Shown here piece after piece: positions 52,591 to 62,006 of a stretch of DNA of 64,000 nt. A program made the position numbers and the translations under genes. The DNA comes from Opisthocomus hoazin (taxonomy: Eukaryota; Chordata; Aves; Opisthocomiformes; Opisthocomidae): positions 72,879,300-72,943,299 of the forward strand of contig NC_134415.1 in assembly GCF_030867145.1 (NCBI RefSeq), written 5' to 3'. Numbering within the stretch: position 1 is the first letter of the stretch; every line of letters begins with the position of its first letter. The notes beneath the pieces were generated by a model. It did no database searches. It saw nothing but the letters and a program-made list of their open reading frames with translations, and had not been told where the DNA came from.

Positions 52591-52880
52591 TCGAGCTCCA
52601 ATAGGTCTCGTCCTAGAAGGGACTTAGGGGCCCCAGGCAGGTACAAAAATCTGTGTATTCCAATGTGTTTACCTAATTTGTACTTTAATGGTTTTAGAAA
52701 ATATGCCTTTTCCGATTGGCCTGTAGCACCCACAACGGTTATAAAATCCTTATCCAAAGGCATCAGTTGTTGATTTAAAACAGAAAACGACGCACCAGTG
52801 TCTACCAAAAATTCCACATTCTGTTTCCCTAGCTTTATGTTAACCAGTGGATCCGCTAGGGTGGATTCCCCAGGTTCCCG
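52557..52880 (-). pseudogene. pro: pro: retroviral aspartic protease, frame-disconnected
   Basis: The frame carries VEFLVDTGASFSVL, with the catalytic DTGA at 52802-52791, the flap-region text TVVGATGQSEKAYFL, and the C-terminal LLGRDLLELD signature. Length and order fit a gammaretroviral protease of about 100-110 residues. It lies in a different phase from both capsid/NC and RT, and a TGA at 52881-52883 precedes it in frame. It therefore cannot be made as part of a normal Gag-Pro-Pol chain. Its frame runs past the RT start and stops at 52557. The phase change to RT falls near 52590-52610. Confidence 0.9.
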
Positions 52881-52899
52881 TCATTCAGTATCCTGTAGG

Positions 52900-53004
52900 T
52901 CAGCAACTATTCTGGGGCAGGGTGCCTTTTTTCTTCTGTGGACATTCCCTCTGCCAATGTCCGAATCCTTTACAACGAGCACACTGATTGCTTTTTAGTC
53001 TCCT
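52900..53004 (-). pseudogene. gag: gag nucleocapsid segment with one zinc knuckle
   Basis: Beyond the TAA at 53005-53007, in the same phase as capsid, the minus strand encodes a basic stretch and one CX2CX4HX4C zinc knuckle (CARCKGFGHWQREC, 52942-52983), followed by a PQKKK basic tail and TGA at 52900-52902. A single knuckle is typical of gammaretroviral nucleocapsid, which packages genomic RNA. Because a stop separates it from capsid, the element's own Gag would lack RNA-binding NC unless the stop is suppressed. Confidence 0.88.
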
Positions 53005-53934
53005 TTAATCGTAATTCCTCTTACTGTTCTCATCCCTGTTACGATACACTCGCCACGCCTCTTCCACTAGTTTCTCTAAATTCCTTACATCTGGTTCTTT
53101 AAGTCTCTGCAGCTTCTTTCTAATATCGTTAGCAGCCTGTCCTATAAATAGAGATATTAGCTGCTGTCTAGCTGCATCTGATGCTGGATCCATGGCAGTG
53201 TATTTCCGCACTGCTGTTCGTAATCTATCTAAGAATTCTGTCAGAGTTTCTGTCGGACCTTGTTTTACTTCATATAAGGCTGACCAGTTTACTGCTTTCG
53301 GGATCCCGTGTTCCAGCCCATACTGAATCCAAATACGGTATTGCTGTAACAGTCGATACTGGGTTTGATCATTAGGGTCCCACCCCGGGTCTCTAAGTGG
53401 AACATGTTGTTCCTCGGTCCCTTGTAAAGTACCTGCAGTAATTTGTGCCCTCACATGATCCCTTGCTGTTTTTAACACAATTCCTTTCTCAGTCTCTGTC
53501 ATTGCCTCTAACATCAAATCCACATCTTTCCAATCCGGATTCAAATTCTTAACTATCCATTCAAATTTCTTGGCTACCCTGCTAGGATCTTCCCTGTATT
53601 CCCTTACAGTTTCTCTCCATTTGTCTATATCTTCCATCTGGAAGGGTGTTCTTATCAGGGTTGGCCCCCCCGGCCCCATCGCCTGTCTTAAAGGGGCTTG
53701 GATGATGGGTCCCACCTTACTACGAGTCCGAGCAGTGATGGGACTTGACCCGCTAGGTGGCGCTCCGCCCTCATCAGAGGCCTCGTCCCCGTCTGCGCGG
53801 GCGGGGGTTCCCGCAGCCGACCCAGCATCAGGGAGAGGGGGGGTGACACAAAATCCTCCATACGCTCTTCTAATTTCTTCCGATTCCCTTTTGTTTTTAG
53901 ACACCTTTGCCCTATGCTGCACGCAGAACAACAC
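53005..53934 (-). pseudogene. gag: gag: spacer and p30-type capsid
   Basis: This is an open frame of about 309 codons whose listed first residue is a GTG, so it has no true start and is the continuation of gag after a frame change. It begins with a Pro/Gly/Asp-rich linker (residues ~30-95), which corresponds to the p12-like region and has no PPPY or PTAP late motif that I can see. The capsid domain follows, with PFQMEDIDKWRETVREY, the alpha-helical p30 core and a major homology region at QGPTETLTEFLDRLRTAVRK. It ends at TAA (53005-53007), just before the zinc knuckle. Family assignment is to the gammaretroviral Gag_p30 type. Confidence 0.92.
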
Positions 53935-53936
53935 CG

Positions 53937-54323
53937 CTAAAGTCTTCCCGGCTCTTTCTTTCTATCCCTTTCCAATGCCAACACAAGGGGATCCTGCGGG
54001 GCTAGATTTATACCACTTTCTTTTTGCCACTCGGGGTGATTTCGCAAAGTGAAAAACATATCGGCATATGAGACCTCATCCCATTTTCCTTCTCTTCTCA
54101 AGAACAACATTAGCTGTAGCAAAGTATTATAATCCAGGGTCCCATTCTCAGGCCACTTTGCCTCCTCATTTAACTTGTACAACGGCCACCATTGATTACA
54201 ATACTTAACTAACGTCCTTTTATTCACAATACCTCCTGGGGGTCCCCCTATCTCCTTCCAGTGTTGCAAAATACAGCCCAAGGGGCTCTTCTTCAGAATC
54301 TCTTTGCTCTGTGAAGTTCCCAT
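53937..54323 (-). pseudogene. gag: gag: N-terminal matrix, ends at a frameshift
   Basis: I chose the ATG at 54323-54321 because it gives MGTSQSKE, a good N-myristoylation signal (Gly2, Ser6), as expected of a matrix protein that targets the plasma membrane. It is followed by SPLGCILQHWKEIGG, which resembles the first matrix helix of gammaretroviruses, and WPENGTLDYNTLLQLMLFL. The frame ends at TAG 53937-53939. The capsid frame is in another phase and overlaps this point, so a one-base-type frame change lies close to 53940-53960. An in-frame extension upstream to 54368 exists but lacks the myristoylation start. Confidence 0.9.
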
Positions 54324-54797
54324 TATGCAGCACATCCACCTCTTTGTTCCCCAATCAATGTACAGCAAACCCTAACAAACAAACCTAAACAAATCCTTCT
54401 AACGCCGATAGCTCTAATTACTTAACCAAAATTCTATACTTTAAGCTAAGAGAAATAGTTACTGAACCGCGATTTTACACCAGAACGTTATACGACACTT
54501 AAAACAACTATTACAATTATCACTAGTAGTATTCCGTCGATAACAACAATGGGATAATTACTTTAAAATAAACATTCACTGTTTTCTTACGCTTTGTTCT
54601 TTACCGGTCGCTTCCCTCGCGGGAGAACAGAACCGCAGGTCAAAACTCCACACTCACCCTTGTTTCTATGTCTCATTCACACAGAGGCCTCACACACAGT
54701 CACACAATTTTCACCCGGAGTTACTGCAATCCGAACCGTTTGCCAGAACCGTAGTCAATTTCCAGAATAATGATCCATGTATCAGTCAAGACCGTGT

Positions 54798-54861
54798 CCA
54801 GTGGGGACTCAAACCCCTACAGTGGGGACTCAAACCCCCCACAGTGGGGACTCAAACCCCT
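54798..54861 (-). repeat. Three tandem ~21-bp units in the leader
   Basis: Three consecutive copies of a unit containing CAGTGGGGACTCAAACCCC (plus strand) start near 54798, 54819 and 54841. On the RNA strand each contains GGGGTTTGAGTCCCC, which folds as a 4-bp stem with a seven-base loop TTTGAGT. A fourth, separate copy at 54921-54938 reads GGGGTTCGAGTCCCC, whose loop TTCGAGT matches the tRNA T-loop consensus. Confidence 0.85.
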
Positions 54862-55065
54862 ATATACCTCTAAGGTGCTAGCAGCCCGGTATACTCTCCC
54901 TGCGTAATTAAATTACGACTTAGGGGACTCGAACCCCGTTGCTTAGTAAAAAGTAGTAAAAGAATACCTTTACTCATGGATGGTCCTTGTCTGTTCCCGC
55001 GGTGATCCAGATAAGGCGAGGAGCCCCTTCGGGAAAAGGCTCCCGAGGGCCCAAGGGGGTCCTGT

Positions 55066-55075
55066 TCTTACCGGG
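55066..55075 (-). promoter_or_regulatory. Candidate major splice donor in the leader
   Basis: The minus strand reads GACCCG|GTAAGA, with the intron starting at 55071. It is 24 nt downstream of the primer binding site and upstream of gag, as expected for a retroviral major donor that makes env mRNA. Since env is nearly gone here, spliced products would have little coding potential but could splice into flanking host sequence. Confidence 0.5.
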
Positions 55076-55094
55076 TCCCGCAGCCGAACAGAGT

Positions 55095-55114
55095 GAGTCC
55101 CATCTGGGGTGCCA
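55095..55114 (-). other. Primer binding site, tRNA-Arg(CCU) type
   Basis: Three bases after the 5' LTR the minus strand reads TGGCACCCCAGATGGGACTC. Its complement, ending CTGGGGTGCCA, matches my recollection of the 3' end of a vertebrate tRNA-Arg(CCU), including the GAGTCCC of the T arm and the CCA tail. TGG at the start and the distance to the LTR are canonical. The tRNA identity rests on memory and should be aligned to the tRNA set of the host. Confidence 0.75.
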
Positions 55115-55117
55115 AAT

Positions 55118-55836
55118 TGATTCGAAGATCCGGTAAGAAAAACCTAACAGTACAATGTATACTGTTAAGCAGGTATTCTTTATTGCGGCGCCGGGCACAC
55201 GGGGGATTTCTCCTCCAAACGTGCGCGCCAGACACCCTGTTGCTTCAGGTTAAATACAATCACACAGGTAATTATTCATTATATTTCTAGGAACTAATTA
55301 GCATATGTAAATATCTTTCACGCATGTCTGCTAGTATCTTTGGGTGGTCTTCGGGGGTCCCAAGATGAAGGCCCATCCTCTTCATCACGCTGTTCACTGA
55401 TTGACATTTGTTTTCTGCGCAAACTCAGTTCTAGCATTACGTATATCATGTCCTTCAGGTTGTTTTGCTCCAGTCTTGTTGCTCTCTTGGTGCCTCCTTA
55501 TCTCTGTAGCTTAGCGCATTTGCCCTCCCAAGGCTGAGCTGTCTGGAGTAGAGTTATTTAGGAGTCTCTTTTATCCCACAATTATCCCAATTATTTGCTG
55601 AAAATCAAGACCACTTTTGTTTCACTTAATTATTTTGTCTAACGACTAAGTGATAGCTTGTGCCCATGTCCTTCCACTACATTCCTTAATGAGAAAACAG
55701 GGATTAGTGTAACAGTTATATTGTTAGATCACTATGCATGCAGAAATACAAGTTACAATACTAAAGACTACTAAAAACTAGAGAATATTAAGGCCTTTTT
55801 GTTGTAGTTTCACATTTCTTACAATCCTCTCTATCA
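55118..55836 (-). repeat. 5' LTR of the provirus
   Basis: This 719-bp LTR appears identical to the left copy and carries the promoter in active position, reading leftward. Its U3 edge (55836) is followed by the right GCAG duplication, and its U5 edge (55118) is followed by the primer binding site. U3 faces SERINC1, whose coding start is 2.2 kb away, so enhancer elements in U3 could act on that promoter. Confidence 0.95.
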
Positions 55837-55840
55837 GCAG
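55837..55840. repeat. Target-site duplication, right copy (GCAG)
   Basis: This matches GCAG at 49630-49633 at the other end of the provirus. Confidence 0.9.
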
Positions 55841-57740
55841 CTCTGGGCTCTCTGCAGACCTGGTGTTCACTGAAGGAGCTGACGGCAGTTGCTTGTGCAG
55901 ACCATGGAACTGACAGGTGGTCCCTTGTCTGGAGAAATCCAATTTTCCAATCACAGTCTGACAAAAAGGCAGTTTTTAGTGAGAAGCTCCTCAACACAAA
56001 CAAGAAAACAATATGATTTAAAGCTGTCAGGCAAGCTGTATGACTTGAAAGTGTAATAGAACTCCAGGAGAGGAATTCCTGCAGCAGATAGGGTCTTTCT
56101 TTAAAGTTGTTAGAAAGGATGTGTGATGAAGGAGAAGAACTTGGTTCAGGTGAAGCGTATGTAATGCTTCAGTGTCTGTCCACAGTAGATGCTCCAAAAA
56201 AAACAACAGAGAGAGTGAAAGAATCAGAGAACAATGTTGTGATTTAACATTTCGAAAGAAAAGAGATCATGTTGGTCTCTCAGAAATAGTCTGCCTTGAC
56301 TATCAGAGGTTTTTGTAAGGAAAAAGAGCTCACTGTGAAGATCGTGGGAATACTGAAGCAAGAAAAAAATCTGTAACTAATGAAAACTCGTATTTGGAAA
56401 AGGGTAAGGGCTTCTGAAAGGAGAGGGAACGTACTCCCGTTTTGAGAGATTACAAACCCATCACCCAAAGCAAGCCACGGTGTCAGCTGTGAGCTGACGC
56501 TGAGCCTGCAGGACCGTCTGGCTGTCCTGGCCGTGCTTCGTAGATGAAGACAGCGCACCTGACTGGCTCAGACTAGTGCCCAAGCGATCATTAAGAATCA
56601 CTGTTGGGGATCCACTGGCCGAACTAGATGGACTCCAAACATTTTTCCCCGGCCCCTGTCCACCTGTTGCTCTTCTGGGCAGATGCGGGACGCAGGATGA
56701 CCCAGTCCTCATTGACCGCCAGTCCCAGCCTCGTGTCCCTGCAGCTGGGAGCAGAAGAGAGCCCCACTCGCCGCCTCCCTTTCCCCACAGCTTTTCTCCT
56801 CCTTGATGTAGCTGCAAATCCTCTCCCAGCCCCCTGCCTCACATGGAGGAAGGTCCCGCCATGCTACAGCGAGTCTTGCGGGGGAAGATGGCTCCCACCG
56901 GCGCTCACCCGTGTCCCAACTGCTGTCTCGGGGCAGGGCGAAGTGGCGGCAGGAGGCTGAGGACAACCCGGTGGCCAGGGGCAGGCAGATCATTTGGCCA
57001 CAGAGCAGAGGTACCCCAGCTGGCTGTTGATCCCCGTCCCACCCTCAAGTACCTCCACGCCACCAACATTTCTACTTTTACAGAGACTGACAAACGCTTT
57101 CTTCACCTTTCGGCAAGGACCAGCGCGCTGCATGCTATTTCCGTTCAGCGCTCAACGTCTGCCAACGCCACGCGCTTGCCTCGCAAACGAACAGCTATAA
57201 CCATGTTCTTCATTATCCCCATTCCCTTTTTCACCACTGAATGACAATCGCGGCCCTAAACCTTCAGAGTGCAAAAGCTCCTTCTCAGCTTTTTCTCGTC
57301 ATGTTTGATTTTGATTTTGGAAATAGGATCGCCTTTAAAATCTGTGACAAACGATAGATTTGGCAGCTAGGTGAGTCCAGCCTGGGCAGTAGCTCTGTCT
57401 GTAGCACTGTGATCGCTTCACGTGTTTGTAAGAAGACAAACCTGGGAGTCAAAAATGTTTCTTAATTCACAAAATTTACAGACGTTTTACTCCATGTGGA
57501 ATGTCCTACCTCATACTGCTTTTATTTAAAAATTATTTATCCTTCTTAAGGGCCTACTTTTGGACACCAGAACGCATTTGACAGAACAAACCGCTGCCTT
57601 TTCTCAGCAGGACGGTATCCTCCGTGCTACGACGTCTCTATCACTAAAATGCACATTTTCTGTTCCTCGGTGGTCCAACTATTTTATGAAGACCTTTGAG
57701 GAACACGTCTTCTTTCCAGACTGTTTTATTTTCAGGGCGA
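55841..57740. other. Spacer between provirus and SERINC1 CpG island
   Basis: This 1.9 kb of sequence has several overlapping frames on both strands near 56.46-57.24 kb and no recognised domain. The 56.6-57.2 kb part is GC-rich. If a minus-strand gene starts head to head with SERINC1, as in mammals, its first exon could lie at the right edge of this region, but I cannot point to it. Confidence 0.45.
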
Positions 57741-57921
57741 TGTTCATCATCTCCTACGCGGCACCGCCACGGCGGCCTGAAGGCCCCGCGGGGTTTCACC
57801 CGCTTTTTTCGGGACGAAGCCTGCCCTTGTGCGGTGGGGGCCCGTGAGGGGAGACCCGCCGGGCCGGCCCCTGTCAAAGGTGGCCCGACCGCCATAGCTC
57901 CGCGGAGACGCCCGTCCCGCC

Positions 57922-57934
57922 CCGGAAGTGACGT
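57922..57934 (+). promoter_or_regulatory. ETS/CRE composite site
   Basis: CCGGAAGTGACGT joins an ETS-family core (CCGGAAGT) to a CRE half-palindrome (TGACGT). It lies 125 bp upstream of the start codon inside the CpG island, an ordinary position for a core-promoter activator site. Confidence 0.65.
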
Positions 57935-58058
57935 TGACGCCGCCGCCGGAGCAGCCGGAAGCGCCGCCGGGAGCAGTAAACAACCCCGTCGGGAGGCCGC
58001 GGCCGCCGCGCTTCCATCTTTGAGGCGCCGGGACCAGGGCCGGAGCGGGCGGCGGATC

Positions 58059-58097
58059 ATGGGCGGCGTCCTGGGCCTCTGCTCCATGGCGAGCTGG
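58059..58097 (+). CDS. SERINC1: SERINC1 coding exon 1 (MGGVLGLCSMASW)
   Basis: This 39-nt coding exon begins at an ATG in good context (GATCATGG, G at +4) and ends in phase 0 at the donor TGG|GTGAGG. It encodes MGGVLGLCSMASW, the conserved SERINC N-terminus, and joins exon 2 in frame. SERINC proteins are multipass membrane proteins reported to aid incorporation of serine into phosphatidylserine and sphingolipids, and more recently described as lipid scramblases. Paralogues SERINC3 and SERINC5 reduce retroviral infectivity, while SERINC1 does so weakly if at all. The longer open frame through this point is only a GC-rich read-through of the intron. Assignment to SERINC1 rather than SERINC3 relies mainly on exon 2. 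Confidence 0.9.
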
Positions 58098-58332
58098 GTG
58101 AGGCGGCGCGGCGCGACGGGGCGGGCGGGCGCGGTGGTTCCCTGCACCTCTGTGCCCGCCGCAGGCCCGCGGCCGGCCCTGCCCCCCCCCCCCCCCGGGG
58201 CCTTTGTCTCTTAGGGGCGGGGGCGTCTGCGGCGCTGCCCGCCTTACCCCTTGTCAAGCGCGGGGAGGCTGCGGGCCCGCTCCTGCGGGGCATGGCTCTC
58301 TCCCCGGGAGGCGATGGGCCTTGGGGCGCGCC

Positions 58333-58408
58333 CCGCGGCGGTGCCCGGTCCGTTCCCACCCCCACCCCCCCCCCGGAGGGGGGGGGCACGGACCGGGCAC
58401 CGCCGCGG
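58333..58408. repeat. GC-rich inverted repeat with C/G-tract loop
   Basis: Two perfectly complementary 21-nt arms (58333-58353 and 58388-58408, containing GGTGCCCGGTCCGT and its complement) flank a 34-nt centre. The centre is a C-rich tract followed by a G-rich tract that can itself pair. The whole could fold as one long hairpin of around 30 bp in intron 1, about 240 bp after the exon 1 donor. G-quadruplex or i-motif forms are also possible. A foldback assembly artefact must be considered. Confidence 0.85.
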
Positions 58409-61400
58409 CGAGGGAGGGGGTGTGTGTCTGAGCCGTTTCGCTGGGGAGATGGGGAGCTTCGTGCTTCCTCGGCCGTATTGTATTTAATTCCTCTTTTCTT
58501 ACGGCTTTGTCTTGAGCAGCTCCACCCTTTGTAGCACCTTTGTCTGACCGAGCCGTCGGTTTCTCGCCGCACGGTAGTCTGTGGTGATGTGTCGGCACCG
58601 TGCTGAGCATCATCAGGTGGTTTTTCTTAGTGGGAAACGGTAGTTTGAGATGGTTTTGAAACTGTCGGCACTATGCAGAATAACAGAGAAGTCAGTAGAG
58701 CTCCCGCATAGCAGTCCTTAGCTGAGGCACTGCTGTCTTATCTTTGAGTGACAATATGTCTTTCCAGGTCTAGTCCTGATGCAGATAGACACGGTCAGGT
58801 GGATTGTGAATCTGTGGACGTTTGTCTTAAAAATGCCAGTGGGATTGTGGAAACCTGAATTTTCCATACCAAAAAATATTGTACCATGCTTAGGTTAAAT
58901 GAACCTACATGTATTTAAACAGTTCACACACACAACTTAGTGGTCTAACAAAACCTCATATTGATTCAAGGTCCTATTTTTTGTGCTGTCAAAATATATG
59001 GACTTTGTTTCCCCTATTGCAGTGTGGTATTTAATTGGAGAGATGATGCTCAACTCCTTAATCTCTTGTACAAATTCTGTGACATGATGCTAGAATTGGT
59101 AAATTTGTATGAGCTAAGCTTCCAGGCTGATACGCATGTAAATAAGCGACTAGAAGACTGATAATATCCTGTAACAAAGTACTGTCAGTGTTCATTTTAC
59201 TTTAATTAACATTTTAAACACTACTTAATGGATTAGCCAGTTAGGCTTTAATTACTAGCTGAATATAGTTAACGTTAACATTTTTAATTATTGTCAAACA
59301 CTAAGCGACAGTGTAACTATAGGTTTTAATTTAAATGCTTGAGTTAATATATACTGCATTTTCAAGTGCATAAACAGGCTTTCTGATAACTGGCTGGTGT
59401 TTGTAGTGCATGAAGAATCCCTGTATACTTGCTCTTGGTTTTGTGTGTCTGTACAGAGCATTTCAGCTAATGGTCTTTTAGATAAAATGATTTACATGAG
59501 CATGTAATCTTGATTAGGTCAGATTTACTGTGGGTAACTAACTCCCATCCCTTCCTTTAAAGTGCCCAAACAAATAATTTTTTTTTTTTTGTTTTGAGGT
59601 TCTTTTTTCTTTCCCCTGATGACTTCAAAGATTTTCTTTCTGCATTTAAAAACGCATCTAATCATCACTTAAAGGCTACAGGGTAGTTCTTATAGGAGAC
59701 ATCTGCCTGCTCTGGTCTCTGAGTTGTGTTGGCATAAACACCCTTTGTGGCTCTGGAAGAGAAACAAACTGTGAGGGTGAGGTAGCAGGGGAGCCAGAGG
59801 TAGCAGAGTTTGTGCTAGTGTAGACTGTGTCACAGCCAGGAAAACTGCTCCTCTTTTACCTGGGAAGACGCTGCTGTCAGTGTAGCTTCAGCTGTGCCGC
59901 TTCTCTGCGGGGCCATGGGTTGTGTGTGCCCTGCAGAGCTGCTCTGGGTAACTGGCCTCGGCGTCTGGCTTCATACCTTTATTCCTTCTGGATTTTTTTT
60001 TTTTGTGTGGTTGTTACTGCTGGTTGTAGCTCTGCCCTACTGTGTGCTGATCAGGCAGTGTTTCAGTTCAGCATTATTAAGAGCAAAAATGAGCCTGTCT
60101 GAGGCGGGGGGAAGGCCTTAAAAGCACTGTCGTCTCTGCAAAAGTCTTCTGATCCTGATGACCTAGATTAGTCAGGCAGTGCTGTTTTCACTCTGTTGGG
60201 CCTTACTTCTGTTGCAGTGTTCCCTGAAATGGCACAGCTGCTGTTTTGCTCACTGTAATGTTCTCTGTCAAGGCAAAGATCTTGACTGAATCAGTTTCTT
60301 TAAGCATATGAGTAGGGATGAGGTAGCTAAAACTGAGTAGGCCTGACGGGGAGGCTTAGTGTTTTGGCAATACTTAATTCAGTATATAATCATTTAGTCA
60401 TTACCCCAGTAAGAAGATTAGGTTTGATATTAAAAACTTGTTCGGTGTGCATCAGGGTCAATAACGCTTGACTTTCAGTAGTTTTGTGGGATTTTGTCTC
60501 TCCATTTCTCTCGCAGTATTAATCTTGTTACGTGTTCCTCCTGCAATTTCCACTGCCCAAGGGAATGAAATGACTAGTTTAGCAGGCATGAATTAACTTG
60601 TCTGCCCAGCTGGCTGCTCCCAGAATAGGTGTGTGGGTCGCTGCTTCTTATTTTGCCTCAGTGAACACCACCGAGCTGCTTATTTTTCTCCAAAACATGC
60701 GGGGATGTGAGTTGGTTGGTGGGTCCAGAAGTTACTGGATGGCAATAGGTTTATGCAGGTGTGACTTGGTAACTGCTGTCTGAGCTTCCTTAAGAAAGCA
60801 AGCTCAAAGCTAAGTGCAGTGTAACTCTTTGCATCTATGAGTAAGCTGGGCTTCACCTGGGGAGTTAATATGAAGCTTTGATCTGTGTAGTAGTGTCTTA
60901 CTGTTTGTACTGTAGTGTTTTTTGTAGGAGCCGAGCTCTGAATTTAGGAAGAAAGAATGTGACACAAACTGTCCTTGTCTCCTCAATTCCATGGGCCACA
61001 TGTTCTTTGCTTTCTGTTCTTTCTGAAGTCTGTTGCTTGTTAGAAGTGTTTTTGCCAATAGTACAATAATACTTTTTTATTGGAATGGTATGTATTTTAT
61101 TCTGTCTTGCTAAACCAAAGAGGGACTTGGACTGTAATGTGATTCCTTGTAGAAGAGGACAACTTCTATAAATAGTATCAGTTATCAGTAGATGTCTCTT
61201 GTTCAGAGGTGTGCATGATGACAGCTTGTAAGGGTGAGCTGTTTGGGGGCAGAATCTTTTAAAAGCTGGTACTGGAGCTCAGACACTTACATGAGGTATA
61301 TTGCCTTGTTTGAGGCACCTGGCTTCCCAGTGAGGGGAAGACACATGTTTTTCAGCTACTGCAAGCCTCCCTTCTCCCTAGAAACATGCATTCGTTTGTG

Positions 61401-61766
61401 TCCCCCTTGATACACTCAGGAGGAAGCAGCTTGAATTATTTTTAAGTATTTAACAAACGATTTAACACTGGGATTCTCCAGATAAGTGACTTTTATGCCA
61501 GATGGTCCTTGCACGAAATTCTCTGCAGCAGATGAGCCTAGTCTTACATTCGACCCTGCCAAATTCAATCTTTTATTCAACGATATCTTAAGAAAATATT
61601 AATGCAGCCAGAATTAGTTCAGTTCAGGAAAGTATTTTTTCGAACAGAGAAGAGAAATACTCTTCACAAGAAAGGTTATTTGTGTGTATGTAGGAGCATC
61701 CTAAGCCAGTATTTGTCATACATTTCCTGCTGACTAAGCGTAATGCCCCTAATGCAGCTGCTTGCA

Positions 61767-62006
61767 GTCATAGAACAGCCTCGAAGGACCATCTGGTCCA
61801 GCCTCTCGTGGGAAGGGGAGCCCAGATGAGATGATCTGGCACCATGTCCGCTTGCGTCTTGAGAACCTCCAGTGACGGGGACCTTGCCACGTCCCTGGGC
61901 ATGTTGTTGTGGTGACCGATGGTTGTCACTGTAAAAAAACCTTTTTCTTACATCCAGTTGAAACCTCTCCTAGAATCGACACCTTCATATTCTCTGTGCT
62001 CTAATG
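61767..62006 (-). mobile_element. CR1 LINE fragment in SERINC1 intron 1
   Basis: The plus strand reads 'cagtcatagaacagcctcga', 'aggaccatctggtccagcct' and then 'cacgtccctgggcatgttgt' and 'ttcttacatccagttgaaac', which is a diverged antisense CR1 3' region. The element is on the minus strand, antisense to SERINC1, and about 240 bp long. Many changes suggest an old insertion. Confidence 0.8.

Larger units (their letters stand above)
54324..55094 (-). other. Long proviral 5' leader
   Basis: About 770 bp lie between the primer binding site and the matrix start. This untranslated leader would be expected to hold the packaging and dimerisation signals. It contains three tandem units and one separate copy of a T-arm-like hairpin (54798-54861 and 54921-54938), a GC-rich inverted segment near 55021-55049, and a strong donor string at 55071. 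No open frame of interest was seen. Confidence 0.75.
49634..55836 (-). mobile_element. Defective class I (gammaretrovirus-like) endogenous provirus
   Basis: This is a 6,203-bp provirus on the minus strand in the order 5' LTR (right), primer binding site, long leader, gag, pro, RT/RNase H, env remnant, polypurine tract, 3' LTR (left). The class is assigned from a myristoylated matrix, a p30-type capsid with a QGPTETLTEFLDRLR homology region, one CX2CX4HX4C zinc knuckle, gamma-type RT and RNase H, and the 4-bp duplication. It cannot replicate by itself. Reading frames change between matrix and capsid, capsid/NC and protease, and protease and RT. Stops precede NC and protease, nearly all of integrase and env is missing, and the RT catalytic tyrosine is replaced. 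The LTRs look identical over 719 bp, which indicates recent insertion. It ends 2.2 kb upstream of the SERINC1 start codon and is transcribed away from it. Confidence 0.95.
57745..58460 (+). promoter_or_regulatory. SERINC1 CpG-island promoter
   Basis: A dense CpG island surrounds coding exon 1. No TATA box is visible. A CCGGAAGTGACGT string at 57922-57934 combines an ETS site with a CRE-like TGACGT, and another CCGGAAG lies near 57955. Such composites are common in TATA-less housekeeping and bidirectional promoters. The transcription start is probably between about 57940 and 58020, giving a short 5' UTR. Long overlapping frames here are GC artefacts apart from exon 1. Confidence 0.8.

Noticed and set aside
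57644..58613. Long frames on both strands around SERINC1 exon 1, up to 172 codons
   Set aside because: They read through the known exon 1 donor into CpG-island sequence or lie in other phases. Only the 13-codon exon 1 matches a protein family.
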